Source: an uncultured cyanobacterium
GTDB taxonomy: Bacteria; Cyanobacteriota; Cyanobacteriia; Cyanobacteriales; Nostocaceae
Assembly: GCA_903848645.1 (NCBI GenBank)
Contig: CAINGU010000104.1
Location: forward strand, 1-34,384
Direction of reading: 5' to 3'
Length of the DNA: 34,384 nucleotides
Shown: in pieces, positions 23,634 through 32,533 of the stretch
Numbering within the stretch: position 1 is the first letter of the stretch
Layout of the letters: each line of letters starts with the position of its first letter
The notes under the pieces: generated by a model
Told to the model about the DNA's origin: nothing
Seen by the model: the letters and a program-made list of their open reading frames with translations, nothing else
The model's database searches: none
Position numbers and translations under genes: made by a program

Positions 23634-23750
23634 CGCCAATTCTTTATTCTCTGTAATCGGTAGTATTTTTAACTCATTATTTTTCAGTAGTTTTAACTTA
23701 TATCTCTGTTTTTAGTCTAAACTCCAGATGTTTATTCAGCAAGCCCTAAG

Positions 23751-23773
23751 TAGGGAATAGGGAATAGGGAATA
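23751..23773. repeat. AGGGAAT heptamer repeat (x3)
   Basis: TAGGGAATAGGGAATAGGGA, one of the short tandem repeat families that recur in this window. The same AGGGAATAGGGAAT also forms the last codons of the rhomboid gene at 24478-24492. Confidence 0.8.
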
Positions 23774-23828
23774 TCTGACTCGGTGACTCCTGTTATAGTG
23801 GTATTAATGATGATTAGGAACAATATTT

Positions 23829-24488
23829 GTGTTTCCCCTCTACGATGAAAACCCCACCCGAATCACCCCATTTTTAACCTATGGGTTGATTGGAATGAAT
23901 GTGATAGTTTTTCTCCATGAAGTCAGTTTATCAAATGCACAACTAGAACAATTCTTCGAATTGTATGCTGTAGTACCTCAAGAATTAACTACCAACTGGA
24001 GTGGAGAATGGACAACCTTATTTACCTCACAGTTTTTGCATGGAGGTTGGTGGCACTTGATATCAAATATGGTCTATCTTTGGGTTTTTGGTAACAATAT
24101 TGAAGACCGTTTAGGACATTTAAAATATCTATTTTTTTATTTGACCTGTGGTGCTTTAGCTGCTTTATGTCAATGGTTTATTGGGATGAATTCTGATATT
24201 CCTTCCTTGGGCGCAAGTGGGGCAATTTCTGGAGTTTTAGGTGCATATTTAATCTGGTTTCCCCAAGCAAGAATTACCACTTTAATCTTTTTAGGTTTTT
24301 TTATCACTACAATTAATGTTCCGGCATTGGTAATTATTGGTATTTTCTTTATTCAAAATCTCATTTCTGGTTTTGCTAGTCTCCAAGCAGCAGCTAAGAT
24401 GAGTGTAGAAAGCGGGGGAGTCGCTTATTGGGCGCATCTTGGTGGTTTTGTTTTTGGGACAATTTTTGCACTGGGAAATAGGGAATAG
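23829..24488 (+). CDS. Rhomboid-family intramembrane serine protease
   Basis: Six-helix membrane protease of 219 residues with a GTG start (MFPLYDENPTR, the usual N-terminus in bacterial homologues). The catalytic Ser is S130 in GASGAISG, the His is H203 in YWAHLGGFVFG, and oxyanion-side H76 and N80 lie in WWHLISNMVYLWVFGNNIEDRLG. All key residues are present. Substrates are unknown. The last residues (ALGNRE) and stop come from an AGGGAAT heptamer run, so the 3' end has been trimmed or extended by repeat DNA. It is convergent with the Wzc-like gene. Confidence 0.95.
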   Translation: MFPLYDENPTRITPFLTYGLIGMNVIVFLHEVSLSNAQLEQFFELYAVVPQELTTNWSGEWTTLFTSQFLHGGWWHLISNMVYLWVFGNNIEDRLGHLKYLFFYLTCGALAALCQWFIGMNSDIPSLGASGAISGVLGAYLIWFPQARITTLIFLGFFITTINVPALVIIGIFFIQNLISGFASLQAAAKMSVESGGVAYWAHLGGFVFGTIFALGNRE

Positions 24489-24572
24489 GGAATTGGTAAT
24501 TGGTAATTGGTAATTGGTAATTGGTAATTGGTAATTGGTAATTGGTAATTGGTAATTGGTAATTGGTAATTG
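24485..24572. repeat. TTGGTAA heptamer array, about 11-12 copies
   Basis: A pure ATTGGTA-type 7-bp repeat over ~82 bp between the rhomboid and Wzc-like stops. It is a classical short tandemly repeated repetitive (STRR) sequence of heterocystous cyanobacteria and the likely source of the degenerate copies at 3754-3815. Confidence 0.97.
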
Positions 24573-24620
24573 GGAGAAATTGTTTTTTAATTCTGAATTT
24601 TCAATTTTTAATTTTCCAAC

Positions 24621-26807
24621 CTATTTCCTACTTGCACTAACTGATACTTCTGATGATGGTTCTACACTTTCCAGTTTTACCTCTGGTGTGGGGAATATGA
24701 CTTCCGCTTCTGGTTCAGGGATTTGTACAGGGATATCCGCACCATTAATAATAGCTCCTAACAGATTGATTTCATAATCCATTAATTGATTAATGGTTTC
24801 ACCCAGTAAATTTTCCTGTGTGTAGTTTGGCCGTGTTACTAACACCATCCCATCACTATAAGGCTGAATTAATAGGGGATCATTGGAAAAACCGAGAGTG
24901 CTAGTATCTAAAATTACGAAATCATAACGTTCCCGCACATCTTCCATGAGCCGTTTTACTTCGCTAGATTCGATAATAGCAGCGGAGTGACGGATAGGCC
25001 CGGGGCTAGGAATAATGTATAAATTTTCTATGTCTGGAACTATGCGAACACATTCACTCAAGCTAGAGTAATACTGTAACGGTTCTAGGGCAGCATCAGC
25101 ATCAAGATTAACATTTAAGGATGCAGCACGGGATGGCGATCGCAAATCCATTTCGATAATCAAGGTTCTTTTCCCCGCACGAGCGGAAGCAATACCCAAG
25201 TTATAAGCACTGACTGTCTTACCTTCTTGACTATTAACGCTAGTAATCAACAGAACTTTAAAGTCTTTTTCACCAATTCGGCGCAAATTACTGCGGAATT
25301 TTTCATAAAACTCCAAATAGGGAGAATCTGAAGAAATCATGACTGGTATAGTATCTGGATGAAAATCATTCAATGGCATAATCGGTAATTCTCCCAACAA
25401 TGCCACCTCTTTTTCCTTGAGGCTGTCGCGGATATCTTCCTTGGTTTTGAAAATTCCTTCTAGAGAGCCTAATAAGAAGATGACTCCACCACCAATAACA
25501 AGACCGACGAAAGAACCGATAGCTATAGTCAGAGGTACGCTCTTAGGTTTAACTACCTCAGCTATAGCTACTGGTAAACTAGCAATGCTCAGACTCGATA
25601 CAGTTTCTGCTTCTGCTGCTTTAGCGTCTATTAGCTTGGCTTGCATTTGGTCATAAATAGCTTTTTTCAAGAGAATGGCGTTCTCTAAACGCGATCGCTC
25701 TAATTGCTTATTCGGTATGATTGAATAGTCCCTACGAAGATTTCCTTCTTCTTGGGCTTGCTGATTCAGTTGTTGTTGCAGTGTTTCCCGTTGAGTTTGC
25801 AAAGCCACCATTTGGTTAGCTAATGCCTGTCTAGTAGGATCTAAGCTACTTTGGGTACGAATCCCCATCAAATCACCTTGAAGAGGAGCAGCCACACCTA
25901 CACCTCCCAACACCTCAGCAGCTCGTGCTTTTAACAACTCCTCAGCAGCATCTTTCTGACGCTGTAATTGCACCATTGTTGGGTGTTGCGGTCGTAAATC
26001 TTTTCTAAGAATAGCCATTTGTGATTCAACTTGATAAATTTGCGTTCGCAAATTAGCAATAATTGGATCAGCACTCAAGGCTGAAGCGACATAAGCCTGA
26101 TTTACTGTTAACCCCAACTTATTTTCTAAGGATTTAATCTGGGCATCAATACCTGTAATAGTGAATGCAATTTGCCGTTGTTGATTCTGACTAGCTGTAA
26201 TTCCAGTTAACAAACTGCCATTTTCTGCGGCTAATATTGCCGGTCGTTCTAAACGATCATATTGCTCTAATTTCCGTTCTGCTGCTTCCAGTTCTTTCTT
26301 GGCCTGTGGTACGCGTTCGTTAACTTTTTGAATAATAGCTTTTAATCTACTAGTATTAATTTCTGTACTCAACTTAACCATTGCTTGCATTAATTCTTGC
26401 AACACTTCCTTCGCTCTGTTCTCATTATTATCTTTATATCCCAATGTTATAGTTGTGGATGTTAATTTGCCCGTTCTATCTTTGGGAGGCATTTTTATAG
26501 TCACATTTCTAACAATGTTTGTGGGGTTTATCTTCAGCTTGGTTGCTACCAACTCAATTATTCGATTTGATAATAAATCTGTATCTGTCAATTCCTTTCC
26601 CTGTAACTGTATGTCAGTACCAGTTTTGGAGAAAGACACAGCCGGACCACTATAAGTTAACTCACCTGTGGCCGAGTAGTTTACAGGTGCATCTGGTAGC
26701 ATTGCTACTACTGTTGAACCAATTACTGCTAAACTAAAACTGGCTAATCCAATCCATTTATACTTTTCAAAAGCAATAAGATAGCTTTTAACAATTGGTG
26801 GAGTCAT
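24621..26807 (-). CDS. Wzc-like polysaccharide co-polymerase with degenerate BY-kinase domain
   Basis: Inner-membrane protein controlling export and chain length of an exopolysaccharide. The Wzz domain spans about 1-440, with membrane helices at about 20-36 and 427-447 and coiled coils between (150-400). The C-terminal P-loop domain has NSQEGKT (K530), Walker A' IEMDLR (E552 where bacterial tyrosine kinases have Asp) and Walker B ILDTST (D634, no DxPP). There is no C-terminal tyrosine cluster: the tail is Pro/Glu/Val-rich with no Tyr after residue 678. Autokinase activity is therefore doubtful. It lies 48 bp downstream of the Wza-like gene in the same operon. Confidence 0.92.
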   Translation of the reverse strand: MTPPIVKSYLIAFEKYKWIGLASFSLAVIGSTVVAMLPDAPVNYSATGELTYSGPAVSFSKTGTDIQLQGKELTDTDLLSNRIIELVATKLKINPTNIVRNVTIKMPPKDRTGKLTSTTITLGYKDNNENRAKEVLQELMQAMVKLSTEINTSRLKAIIQKVNERVPQAKKELEAAERKLEQYDRLERPAILAAENGSLLTGITASQNQQRQIAFTITGIDAQIKSLENKLGLTVNQAYVASALSADPIIANLRTQIYQVESQMAILRKDLRPQHPTMVQLQRQKDAAEELLKARAAEVLGGVGVAAPLQGDLMGIRTQSSLDPTRQALANQMVALQTQRETLQQQLNQQAQEEGNLRRDYSIIPNKQLERSRLENAILLKKAIYDQMQAKLIDAKAAEAETVSSLSIASLPVAIAEVVKPKSVPLTIAIGSFVGLVIGGGVIFLLGSLEGIFKTKEDIRDSLKEKEVALLGELPIMPLNDFHPDTIPVMISSDSPYLEFYEKFRSNLRRIGEKDFKVLLITSVNSQEGKTVSAYNLGIASARAGKRTLIIEMDLRSPSRAASLNVNLDADAALEPLQYYSSLSECVRIVPDIENLYIIPSPGPIRHSAAIIESSEVKRLMEDVRERYDFVILDTSTLGFSNDPLLIQPYSDGMVLVTRPNYTQENLLGETINQLMDYEINLLGAIINGADIPVQIPEPEAEVIFPTPEVKLESVEPSSEVSVSASRK

Positions 26808-26855
26808 AAAAATTCAAAATTCAAAATGGGAGAACCTGATTTTATAGCCCTTTCA

Positions 26856-28181
26856 TTACTTTGATGTACCACGAAATAAACCGCTACCAAAGTTTTGAAA
26901 GAATGTGAGAAAGGACTGAACATTAAAGAATGGTTGAGTAATAGTATTGAGTAAGTTAGTAACTTTACCCACAAGATTGCGACCAACAACAATCACATCG
27001 TTGTCTTGTAGTGCCACATTTTGGGAAGCATCACCCGCCAGGGCTTTTTTTGCATCTAATCTTTGAGTAACAGCTTTGCCTTGTTCAGGATCAAAGCGAA
27101 CTAAAGCAATATCACGAAGATTGGCATTATCGGGACTAATACCTCCTAAAGCATCTATAAATGTACTCCCATTGGGGAGAGATTGGGTAGCAATTCCTCC
27201 CGCAGCATAGTTTAACACCCGCACTTTAATCTGCTGTACAGCCAAAGTTGAACGAGAAACTAAATTTCGATCATAACCTTCATCCGTACCAACTTCCCGT
27301 TGTGGTACTATAATTGCATCACCATCTTGTAAACGCAAATTAGGTGGTGATGTGCCATTTTGCAAGGACGCGTATAAATCAATTTTTTGTGAGATGATCG
27401 AACCATCAGCTAACTGACGACGGACTTGCACTTGCCGCAAATCAGCCTTCACGGTTGAACCACCAGCCAATGGCAAGATATCAGTAATTCTGGGCATAGT
27501 CGCTGTCGCAGAATATATTCCTGGTCGAAATACCTCACCAGTAATAGTTAACTGTACAGGACGCATTCCCGACAGAGATACATCTACTATTTGATTAGCA
27601 GCAATTTTACTGAAAGCCAAGCGAATTTTTGCCTGTGCTTCTTCTATGGTCAAACCTTGGATGGAAATTTTTCCTAGTTGTGGCAAGACAATATTACCAT
27701 CTATCCCAATAGCGGCTTGAAAACTTAAGTCTGAGCGTTGTCCTACTAGTGATAAAACTGTGATAGGATTAATAATATAACGGTCTAATTGGGAGCGAAT
27801 TTTTGTTTCTGCTGCTCGCAAAGTTAAACCTTGTAAAGGCACTACTCCCAATAATGGCACGATAATATTACCTTCTGGATTAATTGCAGCTTGAAAGCTC
27901 AAATCTGGAAACCGCTGCACATTCAAACTAATTGAATCACCAATTCCTAAACGGTATGTCCCAGGAGGACGCTGTACAGCAACGCTAATTGTATCTCCTG
28001 GGGCTAAAAGATAACTACTAAATTGTGGTGAAATTTCGTTGTTTGTATTTGTGGGTCTGACATTAGCACTTTCCGGTGGTGAGGGTAATGACTGTAAAGG
28101 TGGTAAATTCTCCGCTAAAGCAGGACGCAAGGATGTTGCCATTTGAACAGTTATTAAACACAGGAAACTAAATTTACGCAT
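26856..28181 (-). CDS. Wza-like polysaccharide export protein with duplicated export/SLBB units
   Basis: Outer-membrane or periplasmic channel for polysaccharide. I prefer ATG 28181 (441 residues; MRKFSFLCLITVQMATSL.., a proper signal peptide) to the ATG eight codons upstream. The poly-export domain is internally duplicated: DLSFQAAINPEGNIIVPLLG and DLSFQAAIGIDGNIVLPQLG are followed by matching QGLT..A..KIR blocks. SLBB-type repeats follow (VQLTITGEVFRPGIY; QIKVRVLNYAAGG). There is no lipobox Cys after the signal peptide, unlike E. coli Wza. Confidence 0.9.
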   Translation of the reverse strand: MRKFSFLCLITVQMATSLRPALAENLPPLQSLPSPPESANVRPTNTNNEISPQFSSYLLAPGDTISVAVQRPPGTYRLGIGDSISLNVQRFPDLSFQAAINPEGNIIVPLLGVVPLQGLTLRAAETKIRSQLDRYIINPITVLSLVGQRSDLSFQAAIGIDGNIVLPQLGKISIQGLTIEEAQAKIRLAFSKIAANQIVDVSLSGMRPVQLTITGEVFRPGIYSATATMPRITDILPLAGGSTVKADLRQVQVRRQLADGSIISQKIDLYASLQNGTSPPNLRLQDGDAIIVPQREVGTDEGYDRNLVSRSTLAVQQIKVRVLNYAAGGIATQSLPNGSTFIDALGGISPDNANLRDIALVRFDPEQGKAVTQRLDAKKALAGDASQNVALQDNDVIVVGRNLVGKVTNLLNTITQPFFNVQSFLTFFQNFGSGLFRGTSK

Positions 28182-28290
28182 ATTAAAACTAGTAAATATC
28201 AACATTAGTCAAAGAGCTTTTAATTTAGTATTAACACTATTTTTTATACTTTGGGAATTTTCTCAAGATATCTTGATGAAAAATCTAAAT

Positions 28291-28998
28291 TTACAAAACC
28301 TCTGTGATTAAAGCTTTCTGCACAGTTTCACCTAGTGACTGAACCTCATTCCAAGATGTTTCCACTTGTCCCAAAGGCTCTATAGGTAGTAAAATAGTAA
28401 CCGCTACCCAATAAATACGCCGCTGCTGCAATTGTGCTAATTGATCTGCAACAAACCAGTTAAAAGGTATTGTACTACCACTATTCGGCATTGCATACCA
28501 TTGTAAAACAGCAAAGGTTTGCTCTTTTCTGGCAGCACGGAAAAAATTAGCCGCAATTTTAATTGTCGCATTTACATCTTCTTTTGAGGGGTTTTTAACA
28601 GTAAATTCCCGCAGACTATCTTGAGCTACATCCCAATTTCCCCAGTTATTCACATCTGTCCATTCTATCTCAGGTTCATCTCTAGGTCCGTTTTGCGGAA
28701 ACAAAAGTAACATAGCCTCCTTAGAAGTTCCCTGTTTCTTCATGCGTTGCCAAGACCATTTGTGTTCACCAATTGCCTGTTGGGATTGTTCAATAATTTG
28801 CCACCCAGGCAGACTTAATCCGGCTTTGTGGATGCGTTGTAACTGATTGAGATTGGTAACTGGTGGTGGCTGTTTCCATTGCCATTTTCCTGTTATATAT
28901 CCAGGAACTGCTCCCACAAATAATAGTAGTAATAGTAACATTAATACCACTGCTTGATACCAGTTCTGTTGTTTAAGAAACCTAAATGGGGAAATCAT
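28291..28998 (-). CDS. Cyanoexosortase A system-associated protein
   Basis: 235 residues: one N-terminal membrane helix (WYQAVVLMLLLLLLFVGAVP, residues 13-32), then a periplasmic domain related to EpsI-type accessory proteins (LPGWQ, with conserved Trp-rich segments). It is encoded directly next to the cyanoexosortase, which is the standard arrangement for this family. The biochemical role is unknown; these accessory proteins are thought to act with the sorting or polysaccharide machinery. Confidence 0.85.
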   Translation of the reverse strand: MISPFRFLKQQNWYQAVVLMLLLLLLFVGAVPGYITGKWQWKQPPPVTNLNQLQRIHKAGLSLPGWQIIEQSQQAIGEHKWSWQRMKKQGTSKEAMLLLFPQNGPRDEPEIEWTDVNNWGNWDVAQDSLREFTVKNPSKEDVNATIKIAANFFRAARKEQTFAVLQWYAMPNSGSTIPFNWFVADQLAQLQQRRIYWVAVTILLPIEPLGQVETSWNEVQSLGETVQKALITEVL

Positions 28999-29050
28999 AG
29001 TTGTCAGTTGTCAGTTGTTATAGGACTAATATTTGATTTCTGAAATATAC

Positions 29051-29105
29051 GTAGGGTGGGCAATGCCCACCATAGGGGGGTTTTGGTGGGCATTGCCCAC
29101 CCTAC
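29051..29105. repeat. GTAGGGTGGGCA palindromic repeat, copy 2
   Basis: GTAGGGTGGGCAATGCCCAC and GTGGGCATTGCCCACCCTAC with perfect 12-bp ends; same family as 256-310. It lies between the exosortase and its accessory gene. A TTGTCAG heptamer run (about 29000-29020) is beside it. Confidence 0.85.
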
Positions 29106-29180
29106 ACTACTTAAAAGTTTTCAAATATCATTTATGATTACTTCCGTTGTTAGTTGTCAAACTTCCTCCCTTGTTTCTAG

Positions 29181-30068
29181 TTAATCTGGGAAATCAGTAT
29201 CTAGTTCTACTGCAAAATAGCTATTCAGCCAATTGAGTAGAGGTATTAATGATAACAGCATACAAGCTGAATATAAATCGCCACCCCAACCCTCATGCAG
29301 CCAGATAAAAGCTCCTTCATTGCCTGTACCGTGAAAGAATGCTAGAAAAGTATTACGAATAATATTAGCAGTTACACTGATAATAACAGCAGCAGATAAA
29401 AATATCGTACTGATACGACGTGAAGATAAAGCCTCTGTCCAATAAAGTAACATTAAGCTAACGTAGAGGGTAGTTAATAACATCTTTAGCCCTGCACAAT
29501 AGGGAGCAACTTCCACAATTCTTCCACTTACATATATATTTATACCCTTTACATTCACATCTATACCCATTTGATTGAGAATAAACCCGACTGTACCAGC
29601 GATAAAGCTTTGTAAAGGAAATGTGTAAGGAGCGATGATGTATGGTAAGGCTGTGGGAGTAGCTAGAAATACTAATACGAGGGAAAAACCCTGTAATTTT
29701 AAACCGGGAATACCTTTTAACCACAAGCAGATTCCAGTCAGTATAGCAGGTAAAGAAAGGTTTACCCATTCAGCCACACCACTTAAGTAAAATCCTGCGC
29801 CGACTATTAATAATAATAAACCGAAAGGATTGTTATTATCTGGAAGACGTTGCCATTTTTTCCGGTTTAACCAGCTTAGGTAAAATGCAAATGGTATCCC
29901 AATAATACCATGGCTGAAATATTCGTGTTCTGTACTAATATTTTTGTGTAACCAACCATCTACCCAGTGGATTAATATCGGTGCATAAAGTAGGATTAAA
30001 ATTCCTATGATTCCGAAGCTTAAAAGTTGTGCTGTGTTGGTTTTTTTTACCTGTTGTGGAAATGTCAT
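29181..30068 (-). CDS. crtA: Cyanoexosortase A
   Basis: Multi-helix transpeptidase thought to process PEP-CTERM proteins at the membrane. The start is the ATG at 30068 (295 residues); the frame extends upstream only through a TTG in repeat-like sequence. The proposed exosortase triad is intact: Cys191 in VEVAPYCAGLKML, Arg238 in VTANIIRNTFLAF and His258 in EGAFIWLHEGWGG. About eight hydrophobic helices are present. Its partner substrate is the PEP-CTERM protein at 22813. Note that 'crtA' here is the exosortase symbol, not the carotenoid gene. Confidence 0.95.
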   Translation of the reverse strand: MTFPQQVKKTNTAQLLSFGIIGILILLYAPILIHWVDGWLHKNISTEHEYFSHGIIGIPFAFYLSWLNRKKWQRLPDNNNPFGLLLLIVGAGFYLSGVAEWVNLSLPAILTGICLWLKGIPGLKLQGFSLVLVFLATPTALPYIIAPYTFPLQSFIAGTVGFILNQMGIDVNVKGINIYVSGRIVEVAPYCAGLKMLLTTLYVSLMLLYWTEALSSRRISTIFLSAAVIISVTANIIRNTFLAFFHGTGNEGAFIWLHEGWGGDLYSACMLLSLIPLLNWLNSYFAVELDTDFPD

Positions 30069-30137
30069 ATTGATGATTGATAATTGGCAAAATGCAAAAG
30101 GCAAGAGTAAATATCCCCTATGCTCCTGTTCCCTTTC

Positions 30138-31271
30138 CTATGAATCAAATAGGACTCCTATAGTAGAGATAACCTCTGTGATTTGATCACTATTCAAACC
30201 AGGATACATAGGTAAAGATAGTATTTGTAAAGATAGGTTTTCTGCATGGGGAAAATCGCCTTTTTGATAACCTAAATATGTGAATGCTGGTTGCAAATGA
30301 CAAGGGATTGGGTAATGAATTCCTGTTTGAATTCCGGTTGCTGTTAGTTGTGTTTGTATTTGTTCGCGGGTTAAGGGACAAGATTCATCTATTTTGATCA
30401 CATAAAGATGATAAACATGACCTGTACCACTTTGGTTTTCTATAGGCAGAATTCCCAGTGATGCTAAAGGTGCTAGTTTTTGATTATACTCTTTGGCAAT
30501 GGTAAAGCGATCGCTATTCCACTGCCCTAAATATGGTAATTTTTGTTGTAAAATAGCTGCTTGTAGAGTATCTAAACGGCTATTAGTTCCCGGTTCTATA
30601 TGAACATACTTTTGAGAACAGCCATAATTTCTTAAACGGCGGACTTTTGCGGCTATATCTGCGTCTGCTGTTAGCAGTATTCCCCCGTCTCCCAAAGCTC
30701 CTAAATTCTTGCTAGGATAAAAACTAAAGGCTGCGGCTTTTCCCACTGCACCGGCTTTATATCCCTCTCTTTCTGCCAGATGTGCCTGGGCTGCGTCTTC
30801 AAAAATGATCACTTGATGGGTATGGGCAAAATCTAATAACTGGTTAGGTGATACCATTTGTCCATAGAGGTGGACAGGGATAATGGCTTTAGTTTTGGGT
30901 GTAACGGCTTTTGCGGCCGCTTCTAAATCAATTAAGGCTGTTTTGGGGTCGCAATCTACTAAAACTGGCTTTGCTCCTGTTTTTAGCACGGCAATTAATG
31001 TAGCGACAAAGGTATTAGCTGGTAAAATTACTTCATCACCAATGCCAATATTACAAGCTTCTAACCCCAGAGCTATGGCATCTGTTCCTGATGCTACCCC
31101 AACTCCGTATTCTGTACCCGAGGACTTTGCAAAGGCTGTTTCAAAATCTGATACTGCTTGTCCTAAAATGAAATCACCTTTTATCAATACATTCTCTATT
31201 GCTTGGTGCAGTTGAGATTGAATTGGCTGGTGTTGAAATTTCAAATCAACAAAAGGAATTTTTACAGTCAT
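30138..31271 (-). CDS. DegT/DnrJ/EryC1/StrS-family sugar aminotransferase
   Basis: PLP enzyme that makes an amino sugar from a nucleotide-linked keto sugar, presumably for the exopolysaccharide of this cluster. The Schiff-base lysine is K188 in FYPSKNLGALGDGG, the PLP-ring Asp is in FEDAAQAH (about 157-164), and the phosphate-binding SGTDAI lies at 61-66. The length of 377 is standard. It is first in the minus-strand run leading into cyanoexosortase (69 bp gap). The exact sugar substrate cannot be told. Confidence 0.93.
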   Translation of the reverse strand: MTVKIPFVDLKFQHQPIQSQLHQAIENVLIKGDFILGQAVSDFETAFAKSSGTEYGVGVASGTDAIALGLEACNIGIGDEVILPANTFVATLIAVLKTGAKPVLVDCDPKTALIDLEAAAKAVTPKTKAIIPVHLYGQMVSPNQLLDFAHTHQVIIFEDAAQAHLAEREGYKAGAVGKAAAFSFYPSKNLGALGDGGILLTADADIAAKVRRLRNYGCSQKYVHIEPGTNSRLDTLQAAILQQKLPYLGQWNSDRFTIAKEYNQKLAPLASLGILPIENQSGTGHVYHLYVIKIDESCPLTREQIQTQLTATGIQTGIHYPIPCHLQPAFTYLGYQKGDFPHAENLSLQILSLPMYPGLNSDQITEVISTIGVLFDS

Positions 31272-31574
31272 TTTAATTAGTGGTTGAGTAGCCTAAAAAA
31301 CTCTAGCAGCATTCCTAGTTCCCCGACTTCTCTAAAAAGAAAGTTAGTGTTCTAGTTGTTCAATAAGTAAAATAACTGATATCTAACTATTGATACTCAT
31401 AATCATATACCAGAGAATAGAGAACAGGGAATGGGTAAGACACAAAAAGGGGAGAAAATTCTTAACCACTAACAACTGACAACAGCTATATCAATTATTG
31501 CTTTAGGTGCGGCTCTTTTCAAAAGACGGTATACTGAAAGGGAGTAAATTAGAAAATGCTTGTAGAACAAAGGT
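31272..31574. other. Intergenic region with no gene
   Basis: It contains a decayed CCCCGACTTCTCTAAAAAGAA partial of the AGATCCCGGACTTCTT palindrome (about 31321-31341) and, from about 31496, sequence that looks like further decayed transposase upstream of the TnpB remnant. Nothing else is seen. Confidence 0.5.
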
Positions 31575-31817
31575 ATTGAAAAAATTTCCCTGTTGAAAAA
31601 CAAGCACCAGAAAGAACTAGAGTCAGAGGATAGCCCAGAGGCATGGAAGCATCTACCGTAAAAGAAGATATATTTTTCCTGGAAGCACCTGCATAACAAA
31701 AAAGCAGATACCCGTAAAGACTTTTTGCACAAACTATCCACTAAGATTGTTAGTGAAAACCAAGCTATTGTCTTCGAGGATTTAAATGTCTCAGGAATCG
31801 CCCCTTTAGGTCGGTGA
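31575..31817 (+). pseudogene. Remnant of an IS200/IS605-type TnpB gene
   Basis: In one frame it reads LKNKHQKELESED.., then an internal TAA, then KADTRKDFLHKLSTKIVSEN and QAIVFEDLNVSGI, ending at TGA. DFLHKLSTKIV-x-EN..(I/V)xxEDLNVxG(M/I) is the hallmark stretch of the TnpB RuvC-like nuclease domain. No start, no zinc-finger part, no TnpA and no element ends remain, so it is a dead fragment. Confidence 0.85.
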
Positions 31818-31861
31818 GTATGTCAAAGATAAGGTATTAGGTCTGGGATAAGTAAACACTA

Positions 31862-32170
31862 TTATCGGTTATGTCGCCTATCTCTCTTGTGACTGAAATT
31901 GCCAACTGAGAATTCTGCTCGACAACCATTTTTCACCCAAATACGATTTCGGTTATAATCCCAATTTCCACTACAACTAGCATTAGATAATTGCCTAACC
32001 AGCGTTACCTTATCTGTTGTGGGTATTACACAACTGGTTCTCTGATTATTCACGCTTTCACAGGTGATTATTTCTTCAGCTAAAGCTGGGGTAGCAATGC
32101 TCAAAAGGGTAGTAATGCTAATACTGGACACTATAAGAGTAGCAGCCATGATTGGAAGACGTGCGACCAT
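31862..32170 (-). CDS. Secreted DUF3011-family protein
   Basis: 102 residues. The signal peptide is MAATLIVSSISITTLLSIAT..ALA (cleavage after ALA31). The mature domain has the DUF3011 cysteine pattern: ITCES, RTSCVI, LSNASCSGNWDY, IWVKNGCRAEFSVG (four cysteines). The function of the family is unknown. The tail is basic (SHKRDRRHNR). It is monocistronic, immediately downstream (convergent) of the TnpB remnant. Confidence 0.85.
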   Translation of the reverse strand: MVARLPIMAATLIVSSISITTLLSIATPALAEEIITCESVNNQRTSCVIPTTDKVTLVRQLSNASCSGNWDYNRNRIWVKNGCRAEFSVGNFSHKRDRRHNR

Positions 32171-32380
32171 AGTAAATTTATGCTCCGTGGTGGATAAAAT
32201 GTTATAAAAATTGCTTGCTTGGTGTTTGTTAAATCCAAGCTATGCTAATCATAAAATTTAGATACGGATAATCACATGGGTCAAAAGTCATGAATCTATT
32301 TGTGATTAAAGTCATAGCTTGGCCCAAAGTAACAACAAAAGGCTGTAATTATGCACTAAATTACTGATACACAATCTCTA

Positions 32381-32491
32381 CTAACGTTGTTTCTTTGAAC
32401 AAGATAAAGGATAACGTTTGCCTCTCCAGGTTGTCCAACCGATAGCTTGACCCGATTTAGGATTATATTTTAAAAACCAGTTGTCTAGGAC
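32381..32491 (-). pseudogene. 3' remnant of a small protein-coding gene
   Basis: A minus-strand frame of 36 codons lacking any start codon: NWFLKYNPKSGQAIGW, then TTWRGKRYPLSCSKKQR, then stop. The composition (Trp-rich, charged, well-behaved codons) looks like a real C-terminus cut off by a stop/repeat junction at 32492. I do not recognise the family. Confidence 0.4.
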
Positions 32492-32510
32492 TTACTCATT
32501 GACAAAAAAC

Positions 32511-32533
32511 ATGATCTATAAACTCTAGATCAT
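32511..32533. repeat. Hairpin ATGATCTA / TAGATCAT
   Basis: An 8-bp perfect inverted repeat with a 7-nt loop, adjacent to GCGATCGC. It lies about 135 bp before the kinase-like gene. Its role is unknown. Confidence 0.4.

Larger units (their letters stand above)
22490..23727. repeat. 16-bp perfect inverted repeat flanking the PEP-CTERM gene
   Basis: CTGGAGTTTAGACTAA at 22490-22505 and its exact reverse complement at 23712-23727 bracket the gene and its terminator. No transposase lies inside. Confidence 0.55.

Noticed and set aside
23829-24488. Rhombosortase (GlyGly-CTERM processing) identity for the rhomboid gene
   Set aside because: No GlyGly-CTERM protein is seen. The neighbouring substrate has a PEP-CTERM signal served by the exosortase, and the protein looks like an ordinary rhomboid.
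24485-24572. CRISPR-like array
   Set aside because: It is a pure 7-bp tandem repeat without spacers.
30069-30104. Twelve-residue N-terminal extension of cyanoexosortase
   Set aside because: It begins with TTG inside heptamer-like sequence; the ATG at 30068 matches the family N-terminus better.
31469-31741. 90-codon minus-strand frame
   Set aside because: It is antisense to the TnpB remnant, which has a recognisable protein signature on the plus strand.
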